A DNA stretch of 64,000 nucleotides, taken from the NCBI GenBank assembly GCA_040954595.2, contig CM082579.2, positions 9,114,001-9,178,000 on the forward strand. Reading direction: 5' to 3'. This DNA comes from Balanoglossus misakiensis (taxonomy: Eukaryota; Hemichordata). The notes under the pieces were generated by a model that saw only the letters and a list, made by a program, of their open reading frames with translations, was not told the DNA's origin and made no database searches. A program made the position numbers and the translations under genes. Positions 25,141 to 36,156 of this stretch are shown piece after piece (the first letter of the stretch is position 1; the number at the start of each line of letters is the position of its first letter).

Positions 25141-27045
25141 GCAACCGTGGATGATGTGTGTGGGTTTTTGTTGTTGGGCTGTAAAAGAGGTGGGCTCAGT
25201 AAAAACGATCTAGAGCACAGGGAATCTTGTGGACAGATTGCAAATAACTGAATTTAAATTGTTTCTTGCAAGGATTTTTTTAAAATTCATATTGTAGTCT
25301 GACATAGCTTATTTCTTAGCCATATGACGCTTGTCAGATCTTGAATGTAGTAAAGGTCATCGCCCTTTGCGTATCGTAAGCATAACCACTAACCTAAGCG
25401 GCCTTCCCTCGGTGCATTATGGGTCGGCAATGGATGGAGGAGATTATGAGTCGAGCATACTCCGCGTTCCAATTACATATTTTGATGGGGCATTGACATT
25501 CAGCTGTAAAAACGGATCCTGGTATGTTGGTGTTTTTACTTAACTCTTTCTAGTGATTTCTAGTGTCCCAGTGTTGTAGTTTACGGTAAGGAGGCATGGC
25601 GACTCCCCCACAGTGCAGAAAAGGTCTGACGTGACCTGGGATTGAGGTCACTCGACATCTATGTTCATGCATGCACTGGGGGAGAAAACAGACAGTCTGT
25701 TTGTGATGTCGTTGATGTTTTTAAAGAGGGTTGGTTTAGCTGACTGTCCTTTCTCACACATTTGAAGCCGATGGGTGAAGTTATCTCGTAGCATCTTACC
25801 TGAATGCGCGAGTCATCTGGTGTGTGTATGTGTACACTGTATGTACAGTGATAGTTGTACAGTGTAGACTGTGTGTAAGTGTACTGTACATGATACCGAG
25901 CAATACTAGTAATATGTGCTATGTGTGCATATAAGAACATGCATCAATATAACTTATTTACATGTATAGTTCCTTTGTATTTGGATGAACAAAGGATTGG
26001 GTCAAACATAGTGCAATAATTGTAGCCTTGGTGGACCTGGTTGATCGCTGACGGCTGGCTTGATAGCCGTCAGCGATCAACCAGTCCACCAAGGCTACAA
26101 TTATTGCAGCTAGGTCAAACACAGCATCTTGTACAGTTCGCTGACAGCAATTTTTAACACACAACTATTCCAATTGGCTACATGAGCTATTAAAATGTAA
26201 TCGCCATGATATTGATAACAAGTGCGGCGGGTACAACCCTATGGGGAAATTTCATTGGTGCAAAAACAGTGTGGCCTCTATATGTCAAATTGTGCCACAC
26301 CACTGACAGAAAAATGTCTATAAGTACAATATTATATCGGCTAACTTTGTTCATGATTCCTGAGCATGTGGTGACGGTCAATGCACCATGTGCAGTGCTT
26401 GGTTGTGGCTACAATAGACTTGTGAGTTAATTCATTGTGAGTTAATTCATGAGCACATTCTAACATGCTGTGCATATATGTATAATGTATGTCAGTAACT
26501 TTCAGGGGCAACATACTAATATGCAGATTGGCAGGATTAATTGACATTTTTAAATACTTTTTGATCTATTTTATTTTGTATTTGCAATGTAAATGATAAT
26601 CTAATGTCAAAGAGGTGTAATCATTGTGGCTTCACTTTCATGTACTAACATCTAGTGGTTTTGGCAGATCTTTTGAGTTGTGTATTCATCTGTTTGTCAC
26701 AAGATGCACTTGTACTTCATTGGAGATGCTTTAAGGATGTAATATCCAGTGCAGTGAACAACTTCAAATGAACGTAACCAACAACTGGCCTTCATTGACG
26801 ACCGCAGCTGCTACCGGTACCTAGTGTAACTATAACTACTATGAGTATGTTACCCTGGAGATCATGGGCTGTTGACATTTAGACAACTTTCGCATTCTCC
26901 TTGCAGGCCTTGCATGTTCACCGAAAGATGCCTTGCGCTGCACACCCCGATTGGACAAATTAGCTTTTGGGTACCGTCCCTGCTGCACATGTCGACTGTG
27001 GGATTCATGAGCTGAAAAAAAAACCACAGTTGTGACCCCCCGGGC
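25141..27045. other. Intergenic region between the CLC and ASB genes
   Basis: I find no supported gene. A long hairpin lies at 26012-26108. A pyrimidine tract followed by AG at about 26893-26906 resembles a 3' splice site about 140 nt before the first ASB start codon, so a non-coding first exon for that gene may lie in this region. Confidence 0.5.
26012..26108. repeat. Long near-perfect hairpin (44-45 bp arms, 8-nt loop)
   Basis: The left arm 26012-26056 and right arm 26065-26108 are reverse complements with a single extra base on the left. The loop is GGCTTGAT. Base composition is more GC-rich than the surroundings. Short direct repeats resembling GGTCAAACAYAG flank it (near 26000 and 26114). 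It could be a foldback transposon remnant or a hairpin RNA precursor; the sequence does not decide. Confidence 0.85.
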
Positions 27046-28395
27046 ATGGCTAAAAATAGTGAAATCATTGACCTCATCAGCGGTGGAGTCTCGGCGGGCG
27101 AACTTGCCGACAAGATCTCCGAAGGTGCCGACATCCGCGCGGCCGGCAAGTTGGGATTGACGGCGCTCCACCACGCGGCGCACAAGGGCAACCTGGAGTG
27201 CGTGAAGCTGCTGCTGGCCAGCGGCGGCGACCCCAACATTCAGGACGGCTGCGGTTACACCCCCCTGCACGTCGCCGCCAAGTACGGGCAGGAGGAGGCC
27301 CTGGAGGTGCTGTTCGAGCACGGGGCCGACATCCACGTCAAGGACGAGATCGGCTTCACGCCGCTGCACCTGGCGCTGCTGGACGGCCGCAGCCAGTGCG
27401 CGGCGTTCCTGCTGCGGAAGGGCGCCAACCCGAACATGTACTACAAGCACATGGGGTACGAGATCCACTCCGTGAACCCGCTCAGCCCGGACTGCCTGGA
27501 GCGCCTGCTGCAGTACGGCGCCGACCCCAACGCCCGGAACGCCCGGGGGCTGACGGCCCTGCACATCGCCTGCCAGGAGGGCAACGTGCAGTTCGTGCAG
27601 ATGCTGCTGCAGTACGCCGCCGACATCAACGCCAAGTCGCAGAGCCCCTCCAAGGGGGACGTGACGCCGCTGCGCTGCGCCGTGATGGAGGACGAGAAGC
27701 CCATCGTGGAGATGCTGCTGGCGAACGAGGCGGACCCGAACGAGTCGGACGCCCGGCTGAACACTCCGCTGCACCACGCGGCCACGCAGGGCAACGTGGA
27801 GATGGCGCGCATACTGCTGCGGCACGGCGCCGACGTGGCCGCCGTCAACGAGGACCTGGGCCAGCCGCTGCACAAGGCGTGCCGGTTCTCCCACGACCCC
27901 GAGATGATCCGGGTGCTGCTGGAGAGCGGCGCCGACCCCAACGCGGCCACCGAGTCGGGCGAGACGCCCATGACCTGCCTCATCTGGAAGTACGGCCACA
28001 TCTCCAAGCAGCACCTCCGGGAGATCGACGCCGAGATGAAGTGGAAGATCACCCTGCTGCTGAACTACGGGGCGGAGGTCAACTTCCTCAACGACCGGCG
28101 AGACCCGCACACCATTCTCTACTCAGAACTCCACAAAGTCGATCTGCTGGCCGCAAGCATGGCCACGCTGGTCGAGGCAGCGGAAAAAATCTCCATTCAC
28201 GACAGCCACGGGAACGCCCCTCCGAATTTTCCTGGCAGTATCAAAGAACAGCTGGAGTTTATCCGAAGTCACCCCAGGACTTTGAAGCACTGTGCAAGGC
28301 ACTGTATCAGGGAATTCTTGGGTAAAAAGAAGCCTGTCGTTATCCCCCAGTTGCCCCTACCACATCCTCTCATCAAGTACTTGCAGTTTATGTGA
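27046..28395 (+). CDS. Ankyrin-repeat and SOCS-box protein 1 of 3, uninterrupted coding region
   Basis: The 449-aa protein has about nine ankyrin repeats between residues 36 and 350 (TALHHAA, TPLHVAA, TPLHLAL, TALHIAC, TPLRCAV, TPLHHAA, QPLHKAC…). It ends with a SOCS box (about 409-449): an elongin-BC box that fits L-xxx-A-xxx-I (TLKHCARHCI) and a Cul5-type box LPLPHPLIKYL. ASB proteins act as substrate receptors of Cullin-5/elongin-BC/Rbx2 ubiquitin ligases, the ankyrin array choosing the target. The ATG has a G at -3 and at +4. There is no intron in the coding part, and third positions are strongly GC-rich, which creates long shadow frames on other strands. It is the most diverged of the three tandem genes. 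The vertebrate ASB counterpart is not assigned. Confidence 0.93.
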   Translation: MAKNSEIIDLISGGVSAGELADKISEGADIRAAGKLGLTALHHAAHKGNLECVKLLLASGGDPNIQDGCGYTPLHVAAKYGQEEALEVLFEHGADIHVKDEIGFTPLHLALLDGRSQCAAFLLRKGANPNMYYKHMGYEIHSVNPLSPDCLERLLQYGADPNARNARGLTALHIACQEGNVQFVQMLLQYAADINAKSQSPSKGDVTPLRCAVMEDEKPIVEMLLANEADPNESDARLNTPLHHAATQGNVEMARILLRHGADVAAVNEDLGQPLHKACRFSHDPEMIRVLLESGADPNAATESGETPMTCLIWKYGHISKQHLREIDAEMKWKITLLLNYGAEVNFLNDRRDPHTILYSELHKVDLLAASMATLVEAAEKISIHDSHGNAPPNFPGSIKEQLEFIRSHPRTLKHCARHCIREFLGKKKPVVIPQLPLPHPLIKYLQFM

Positions 28396-29943
28396 GTACA
28401 TGTACATGTATTTGCAATGATCAGATCAGGTGGACTGAGGTGGTACATATTTGGAGGTTCGTCAGTTTGTGAACCTCATGGTTTAACACAGAGTGAATCT
28501 TGGAATGGGTGATATTTATCAGGAAGCAACTCTTTCACTTATCACGTTTGTCTTCATCTTTTACTACATGCTTGACAACAAAACTAAAGAATTCAGTCTT
28601 GGGATTGTTACTGAAACAAAACAAAACTAAATTGAAACTAATTTTCTGAATTTACTGCATAATTTTCAAGATTGCGTTATTATAGATTTCTCATACAAAT
28701 GTTTCAGTACACGTTTTCATGTAAACTTAGAATTTTTTCATCATCTAAAAGGGTTTTGATCTCTGGGCCATGTACATCATCATGAATTATATTTTCCTGA
28801 CTTTTAAGATATTTATTGCATTTAAGCTTTTCTTTAAAGTCTGTTATTTATTGTCATATCTTTATTCAGTTTGTTTGGTTTTGTATTCTGCCTTTGTTGG
28901 TTGAATGGCTGGCCGTCTCGAAAAGGTAGTTAGATTTTTTTCTGATTCAGGGATGTAGAAATGTTATGGTTTATCAATATCATGCAAGAAGGTAAGTCAT
29001 TGGTGATAGTAAAGTGACATACAGATCAACATTTTGTCTGTTTCTCCACTGAACTGATATTTTATTAGCCTGTGCTATTTTGCTTGCAGACAGGTGTAAA
29101 ATTGGTGTAAAATTGCCTCTTTATTGAGATTGGCTACATCTAAGTCGCAAACAAAATGGCAAACTAGTTCAGTTCTGGTTTATCATTTGCGAAATTATTC
29201 CACACAAGCTGGAGCACAGAAACTTGAAAGAGAGGAAATGTTCAATTGCGTTGCCATCTCTCTGACAAAATGTCTTCACAAGTCATTTTACCTTAACCTT
29301 TGAACCTTGACCTTCCTGTTGACCTTTGACATCATGCAGCGATTCCTCCCATAATCTAAGCAGAAGTCAAAGGATTTACATAATACATGAAAGTACCTTA
29401 TTTTTAAAATAGGTTTGATCGTTTATAAGTGTAATATGGCACAGGAAATGATTTTTTGGTGAAAGGCCTTTCTGGCAATAAAATGTACACTGTACTGTTG
29501 CATTACTATAAAAATATTGCTTGTGTCTCTTTCTTAAAATAGTTGACATGCCTAAAGACAGCATTGTAACATTTGTAACATACCTGCATATGGTGTCTGA
29601 CAGCGACATGGAAGAAAGAATGCTCTATAGCCCTTGTGTGCGTCACATTGTTTAGTGACACATGCCAGCCAATGTAACCAGCGGACAATCTAATTCGCAT
29701 GAGACAACGTCTTGTCAGATTTAGAGTTTAATAGGTATCATTTTTCTATGTAGCACACTTGAGTGCAATCACATCTCTCCATTTTCTGTTCTCAACAGGA
29801 GCTAGCTGAGGGGACTACATGCATTTTGCATATTTATTTCACTGCAACTCTGGAAGTTCACTGTAGGCCACTGGCCTTGCACTGAACGTGTTTTTTTAGA
29901 GCGAAGATTTACTGATGTGTGTACTGAAGTGTGCTGTATCGTC
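28396..29943. other. Intergenic, ASB1 to ASB2
   Basis: AT-rich; no gene seen. A cluster of CCTTGACC/GTTGACCTTTGAC words (about 29290-29330) resembles nuclear-receptor half-sites. A pyrimidine-AG acceptor-like site near 29890-29899 could end a 5' UTR intron of the next gene. Confidence 0.5.
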
Positions 29944-31386
29944 ATGGGCGACTCTTCTGGTGACCAGGCGTCTGTTCAAACAGGACAAGACCAACGGGAG
30001 GATTCTGAGGCGGAGCCCTTCACCACCGCGGACCTGATCCCACTCATCACGGGCGAAGACGACATCTCGGAGGAGGACTTCGAGGAGCTGGTGAAACTCT
30101 TGCACGGGCGCGTCAACCGGTCGGACAGAAACGAGCAGACCCCGCTGCACCACGCGGCCAACGTCAACAACCTGTCCTTCGTGGAGGTGCTGCTGAGACA
30201 CGGGGCCGACCCCTCGCTCCAGGACCTGGGCGGCATAACCGCCTTGCACTACGCTACGAAGAACGACAACATCGCCATGGTGCGCCGACTCTTGGAGCGC
30301 GGCGCCGTCGTGAACGTGGACAACAACATAGGTTTCCCGCCCCTGCACATAGCGGTGCGGGACGCGCACATCGATTGCATCAAGGCTCTGCTGGAGCACG
30401 GGGGCGACCCCAATAAACGGTACGTCATGTTCAACACCTCCTTCCACGAGATACACTGTGTGCAGAACAACAGCATGGAGAGACTGGAACTCCTGCTGAA
30501 GTACGGCGCCAACACGGAAGCGCGCGACGCCAAGGGTCTGACGCCGCTGCATCACGCGTGCCAGGGCGGCCTCTACGATTTTGTGGAGAAACTGATCGAG
30601 TACGGAGCGGACGTGAACACAGAGACGCCGCCGCTGCCCGAGTACCGGGGGAAATTCACGGTCCTCCGGTACGCCGTGATGTGCGGGGAGCGGGAGATCT
30701 GCCGGCTGCTGCTGGGGCACGGCGCCGACCCGAACGTCTGCGACATGAAGAACGTGGTCCCCCTGCACGTGGCCACGCAGCAGGGGTACACGGACATCGT
30801 GCAGCACCTGCTGGAGTACGGCGCCGACGTGGCGGTGCGCAACAACACGGGCAAGCAGGCGCTGCACCGGGCGTGCATCTCCGGCGGCGACGCCCGGATG
30901 CTGCTGCTGCTGCTGCAGCACGGCGCCGACCCGAACGTCGTCACCGACGTCGGCGAGACGCCCGTCCACGGACTGATGTGGCGGTACTGCCGCTCGCCGG
31001 CCAGCGAGGCGGACACCAACGACGCCGAGCTGAGGGAGAAGCTGCTGATCCTGCTGAACTACGGGGCCCGCTTCAACCTGCGCCACGACAGCGGCGACGC
31101 GCACAGCATCACCGGCAATCTGCGGAACCTGGAGAAGCTGCCGCAGAGTCTTGGGCTCATCCTGGAGGCGGCCGACAGCGTCAACATCTACAGCGGCTCG
31201 GGGACGACCCCGGCCATGATCGAGGGCGGACTGAAGAGGAAGCTGATCGAGATGACCACCACGCCGCGGCCGTTGAAATGCCAGACCAGGAGGTGTATTC
31301 GGCGTCTCCTGGGAAAGAATATCTGTGACAAAGTTGAGGAGCTGCCCTTGCCACAAGCATTGAATAATTACATTCTGTTTCAGTAG
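29944..31386 (+). CDS. Ankyrin-repeat and SOCS-box protein 2 of 3, uninterrupted coding region
   Basis: 480 aa from the ATG at 29944 (G at -3, G at +4). The frame stays open a little upstream but without an ATG. The N terminus is acidic (…TGEDDISEEDFEELVKLL), followed by about nine ankyrin repeats (TPLHHAA, TALHYAT, PPLHIAV, TPLHHAC, VPLHVAT, QALHRAC and others) and a C-terminal SOCS box with RRCIRRLLG and the Cul5-type motif LPLPQALNNYILF. It is the close paralogue of the gene at 33316: same repeat order, same TVLRYAVM and FNT-FHEIHCV signatures. Predicted role is a substrate receptor of a Cul5 ubiquitin ligase. Third positions are very GC-rich, with synonymous C/G almost throughout, giving a 486-codon antisense shadow frame. 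The BC box has Thr where Cys/Ser/Ala is usual. Confidence 0.93.
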   Translation: MGDSSGDQASVQTGQDQREDSEAEPFTTADLIPLITGEDDISEEDFEELVKLLHGRVNRSDRNEQTPLHHAANVNNLSFVEVLLRHGADPSLQDLGGITALHYATKNDNIAMVRRLLERGAVVNVDNNIGFPPLHIAVRDAHIDCIKALLEHGGDPNKRYVMFNTSFHEIHCVQNNSMERLELLLKYGANTEARDAKGLTPLHHACQGGLYDFVEKLIEYGADVNTETPPLPEYRGKFTVLRYAVMCGEREICRLLLGHGADPNVCDMKNVVPLHVATQQGYTDIVQHLLEYGADVAVRNNTGKQALHRACISGGDARMLLLLLQHGADPNVVTDVGETPVHGLMWRYCRSPASEADTNDAELREKLLILLNYGARFNLRHDSGDAHSITGNLRNLEKLPQSLGLILEAADSVNIYSGSGTTPAMIEGGLKRKLIEMTTTPRPLKCQTRRCIRRLLGKNICDKVEELPLPQALNNYILFQ

Positions 31387-33315
31387 TCAGCTTTAGCTGA
31401 AAACATTTACCCATTTCACCCAATGATTTGGTCCAAATGGATTATCTCACGTGGTAAAGTTGGACCCCTGTAAAGGGAAACAGGGGAGAGAAGGTTAAGT
31501 TACTGGTGCCCAAGGAAAAAAGCAAATACTAAATGTAAATAACATTGCAATTTCTGAACACAATTCAAATCACAGACATTTTTAAATTGAATTTGTACCA
31601 ATTCAACAGTGAGTCTACAGAACCTTATGACATCAGTTATCCTACTTAGAATTCCCGGATACTAGTCTATGCCATCCGTCAGTGCCAACAAATTTACAAA
31701 AAGAGGAAAATATCAAATTTGCACTTACCCATTTTGGAGTAGAATTTTTGCGTAAATATTGTTTTTCGTTTAGCCGTTGCCAAGGTGATTCATAAAGCGA
31801 TGAAATTGGACAGATCGAAAAGAAAGGTTTGGATATATTTGGTAGATGATAGAAGCATGAACTTTTGCAAATTTTCATTACTTTTTACACCATATTACAG
31901 TTGTTTAGCAATTCTTCTATGTACTTTAAAAATTATGAGGCCAAAAAAAATAATATCTGTTCCGATTACTTCGTTTTCAAAAATAGGGTAGGTAGGTAGG
32001 TAGGTCTTATTTTGAATTTTGTTAATTTCTTTTGCCGCCGTAGTGTAGAATAATGATCGCATAGTTCTTGTGCGATGCACGCGACTTCGTCATCATTCTC
32101 GCGTGATTCGCACAATTTTCATAAATGTTGTATATTTGACATTGTCATTTTTTCTTCCGGGTTTACAAAGCTCTAAAAAGTTTTGGGTAAGCGGGTTAAA
32201 ATTTGGGTAGTTTTGGTAATCGGAACAGCACATATTTTTTATTTTTGGTCTGATGATGATTATCTGACTCAGATTCACACTTTTGTATGGATGAAGTGTT
32301 TATAAAAATGTTACTACATTATGTTATTAAACTGTTTATTGAATTTAGCGGACTACTGAAAATGACTAATTTTGTCATTTTCCTCAGTGATTTTTATATA
32401 TATGTTCTACATTAATGAAGTTTTAAAACAAAAATACGGAGAAAACAGGGTGTTCCCATCTTACTTACTCGGTTAGGGGCTCTAAAGTATTGTGGAAAAT
32501 GCTGAGTCGGTGTACGCCCATTCAAGAAAAGTCGTTTTCTTCGACTTCCGTGAATCTGCAGACCAAAAATCGCGGAGGGTGCGCCCCCTGTGAGTGACCG
32601 GCCGAGATTTGCGTGGATTAAAACGTGGAGTAAAATTGACGTGTTGCCTTACTAATACAAAATAGAAGTCATGCTCGGTATATTTCGAACGTCTATTCAC
32701 AAATTCGGTCGACAGAGAAGTTAAATAAGCACAATGTCTTCGTCGCATGCATTAATATTTCACACTTTTAATCATCCACGATCCGTTAGGCCGCAATCAT
32801 CTATACTACCAAAGGAAGCTACGACTATCACGTAGTTATACAGGTGTGCCGTGTTATATGTACTTGGATATAAAAGTGTATACCTTTTGCAACCATGTAA
32901 ATAATTGACAGGTCTTTAAGCCTGTGTAAAGAGGACTATCTATATACATGTACTATCGCCACAGTTCTTATCACCTGAGTTCCGATTTGCATTTTACGGG
33001 CGACCGTAAAGGAAGATATCAGTTGGCATTGGCCTACTTTGGCTGGTGATGATCGGTTGCATGGCTGCCACATGGCCGATTTTCTTTGGGTGATCACAGA
33101 CTCTGCTTGAAAGACCGTGTCGGTCGTATTATATGCATGGCGTTATCAACATCCCACTTTACCAATTTCTCATATCTGTTCTCCACGGCAGCGCAAATGC
33201 AACACCAGCAACGGTAACCAACAGCTGGTGATATTGACGAAACAAACATACACGCATTTGGGATACAGACCGGAGTTCGCGTAAGTCTGGCTGACACCAA
33301 GGGTAAGACACCAGT
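31387..33315. other. Intergenic, ASB2 to ASB3
   Basis: No gene supported. It contains a TAGG microsatellite at about 31985-32004 and a GC-richer island at about 32480-32730. A segment near 31455-31495 resembles, in reverse orientation, part of CLC intron 5 near 13655-13700, suggesting a dispersed repeat. Confidence 0.45.
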
Positions 33316-34752
33316 ATGTCAGGTAAACCCGTACCTGTCGGCGAACGTGAAAGGATGACCGAAAACGAGGACCTGATTGCGGCCATCACCACAAACGATG
33401 CCGGTCTGTCTGTGTCGGAGTTCGAGAACATTGTCAAACGGTCGCAGGGGCACGTTGACGAGACTGACGGAGACGGGAAGACCCCTCTGCACCACGCGGC
33501 GCAGATGGACAACTTCGCCTTCGTCGAGGTGCTGCTGAAGCACGGGGCTAACCCTTCGCCGCAGGACGGCAACGGAAACACCGCCCTTCACCACGCGGCG
33601 AAGAATAACGACGTGGAAATGGTGCGAAGCCTTTTGGATCGCGGGGCGGTGGTGAACGTGGACAACAAAGTGGGATTTCCGCCTCTCCACGCGGCCGTGC
33701 AAAACGGTAACGTGGAATGTATGCGAGCCTTGCTCGAAAGAGGAGGCGACGGTAATAAACGATACGAAATGTTCAACACGGTCTTTCACGAGATACACTG
33801 TGTTAAGAAGAGCAGCGTGGAAAGTTTGGAGCTGCTGTTGGAGTTTGGCGCGGACGTCGAGGCCCGCGACGTCAAGGGGATGACGGCCCTTCATTCCGCT
33901 TGTCAGAATAGAAATTTTCCGTTCGTCGAAAAGTTGCTCGATTACGGCGCCGAGGTGAACGCAGAAACAACGCCCCGAACCACGCCTGGGGCCGGGAACC
34001 GCGGTAAATATTCGGTACTCAGGTACGCAGTCATGACGGGGGATGTTGCGGTCTGCAGGCTGTTGCTGGAACGCGGCGCTGACCCGAACAGCCGCGACCT
34101 GCAAAACGTTGCTCCGCTCCACGTTGCCGCACAAAACAAGCTCTCCGAAGTTGTTCGGTGCCTCTTGGAGCACGGGGCGGACGTCTCCGCGAGAAACAAC
34201 GCGGTACAGCTAGCATTACACATCGCGTGCGCCTCGGGCGGCGACAAGGACATGATACGCCTCCTACTCAGGCACGGAGCCGACCCGAACTGCGTCAGTA
34301 ACGTCGGCGAGGTTCCCCTGCAAGCGGTGATGTGGAAGTACCGCCACACGACCGTCGACGAAGCCGATGAAAACGACGCCGAACTGAAGGAGAAGCTTCT
34401 GATTTTGCTGAACCACGGCGCTCATTTTAACCTTCGCGACGACGCGGGCGATCCGTACAGCATCGCAAAGAATTTGCACACCCTCGAAAAACTTCCAAAG
34501 AGCTTGAAACTCGTCCTCGAGGCAGCTGACTCCGTAGATATCCATGGCGACGCGGAGATGACCCCGCCCTTGGTCGACGACGGTTTGAAAAGAAAATTGA
34601 CAGAAATGACGACGACGCCACAGCCTCTGAAACGTCAGACAAGAAAATGTATACGAAGTTTACTGGGGCAAAATATCGGTGATAAAATAGAGACACTCCC
34701 CCTGCCTCAGTATTTGAACAATTACGTGTTGTTTATGCATGAGCAGACTTGA
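33316..34752 (+). CDS. Ankyrin-repeat and SOCS-box protein 3 of 3, uninterrupted coding region
   Basis: 478 aa from the ATG at 33316 (A at -3); a second in-frame ATG lies at 33355. Architecture matches the 29944 gene: an N-terminal acidic segment (SVSEFENIVKRSQGHVDETD), about nine ankyrin repeats (TPLHHAA, TALHHAA, PPLHAAV, TALHSAC, APLHVAA, LALHIAC…) and a SOCS box with RKCIRSLLG then LPLPQYLNNYVLF. It carries a short C-terminal extension (MHEQT). Predicted Cul5-elongin BC ubiquitin-ligase receptor. Codon use is less GC-biased than in its two neighbours although the protein is clearly related. The three genes lie in the same direction, 1.5-2 kb apart, as expected for tandem duplication of a gene without coding introns. 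Confidence 0.93.
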   Translation: MSGKPVPVGERERMTENEDLIAAITTNDAGLSVSEFENIVKRSQGHVDETDGDGKTPLHHAAQMDNFAFVEVLLKHGANPSPQDGNGNTALHHAAKNNDVEMVRSLLDRGAVVNVDNKVGFPPLHAAVQNGNVECMRALLERGGDGNKRYEMFNTVFHEIHCVKKSSVESLELLLEFGADVEARDVKGMTALHSACQNRNFPFVEKLLDYGAEVNAETTPRTTPGAGNRGKYSVLRYAVMTGDVAVCRLLLERGADPNSRDLQNVAPLHVAAQNKLSEVVRCLLEHGADVSARNNAVQLALHIACASGGDKDMIRLLLRHGADPNCVSNVGEVPLQAVMWKYRHTTVDEADENDAELKEKLLILLNHGAHFNLRDDAGDPYSIAKNLHTLEKLPKSLKLVLEAADSVDIHGDAEMTPPLVDDGLKRKLTEMTTTPQPLKRQTRKCIRSLLGQNIGDKIETLPLPQYLNNYVLFMHEQT

Positions 34753-36156
34753 GAAAAGAAATCGTGTTTTAGACGGGCTCATCGAAATGTAGACTATTTT
34801 GCATGTATTTTTTCGGATGTTATTTTGTACATGGGCCAAAATTCATAGAGGGGCTTCCACTGACTAATTAATGAAATGGCAAAGTTAATCGTGATTTTTA
34901 TCTAAAATTCTGCTGTTGACGTAAAACGATTTGCAACATTTTAGGTAGTAGTGTATATGCCTAACACACTAGGCCTACATCACTGCCACTTATATAAAGT
35001 CCACTCTGTAATCATTAGGGAACACGAAAAATGCCATTCTTCGCACCGGTATATCTTCCGCGACTGCGGTTGAAAACATGGTCGTGAGAAATCGACATCT
35101 GTGAATTCTTCGCGAATCGTGAAATAATGGAACCATGTGACTTTGTTAAAATGCCACAGGTAACGTCGAGATAGTGCATGACTTGTGTGTTATCACTAGT
35201 AAATATTGCAACGACGTTGGAATGTCGTGAGAATAATCATCACTAGACAACCTCGATCCAGCCATGCCACCCATCCAGCACACCACTGAAACCGTGTACT
35301 TCAGTGCATGCGTTGCCACTATCACGACACTCATATCGAGAGAGAAAAAATTGGGACAACATGGTTTGAACGTTGAGAGAATGTCCAGCCGATGTTACAG
35401 GCTGTTGCTTTACACATTTCCCCAAATTACAAACGAAGGAAACCGCAAAAGGATTTTTTGACAAAATTAACATTTATCCCGAGTACGGTACATGGTTTGT
35501 TGCGAGAGATTCTGTACTGGTCTGTCTCTCTCGTCTGCCAGTCTTTCTGTATCACCTGCAAATCTATTATTAAAATTCTCTTAAGAGTTAAGAAATACAT
35601 TTCCCTTTGGCCTTCAGTCTCAGAAAACAGACCATAGTTTCAGGGTGACTCGCGTTTCCTCAGGTAGACAGATGTATACTGTTACCCTCATGGGCCAATC
35701 TCGTTACTGAATCACTCATTTCTCAATTGGTTCTGAAGTAATATAAAACATCCACCATTTATATAATTTTGCAGTATTTGTTCATCCAATCTCAGGGGTT
35801 TTGTTATTAATTATTATCCATCAAAGGTGCTTTTCAGTCCACTGCTCACTGGGAGACAAAGATCCTACTTCCAAAGCTGGTCTGGTCCCAACGCTATTCT
35901 AAAACAAAGTCATCCACGTAATTCTCCTGGTTCATATACGGTGTTCTCCAGCTTTCCATGTGGCAACAGTTGATGATTAAAAAGCCTGTACTTTTGTTGT
36001 CAAAAAGTAAACTTTTCCCTGATATCTGTTGTGGATAAGTTTCTTCATTTACATTAACATCAAAGACGGAAGTGGCCATCCTTCCTACTGTTCGATACTC
36101 TGCAGTTTGATGCATAGGTGCGTAGATCAGTAGATGTGTTAACCGAATAAACAAGT
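34753..36156. other. Intergenic / probable 3' UTR of the minus-strand microprotein gene
   Basis: No gene is seen. The part next to 36157 is expected to hold the 3' UTR of the minus-strand gene, but I do not find a clear AATAAA on that strand. Confidence 0.45.

Noticed and set aside
26839-28110. 423-codon minus-strand frame over the first ASB-like gene
   Set aside because: It is a shadow of a very GC-rich ankyrin gene; the peptide is repetitive (LQQHL, VGAV) and mirrors the ankyrin codons.
29896-31356. 486-codon minus-strand frame over the second ASB-like gene
   Set aside because: Same shadow effect. The plus frame has clear ankyrin repeats and a SOCS box.
32482-32748. 88-codon minus-strand frame in a GC-richer patch
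   Set aside because: No recognisable family and no splice partners; the patch may be regulatory instead.
33319-34173. 284-codon minus-strand frame over the third ASB-like gene
   Set aside because: Shadow of the plus-strand ankyrin gene.
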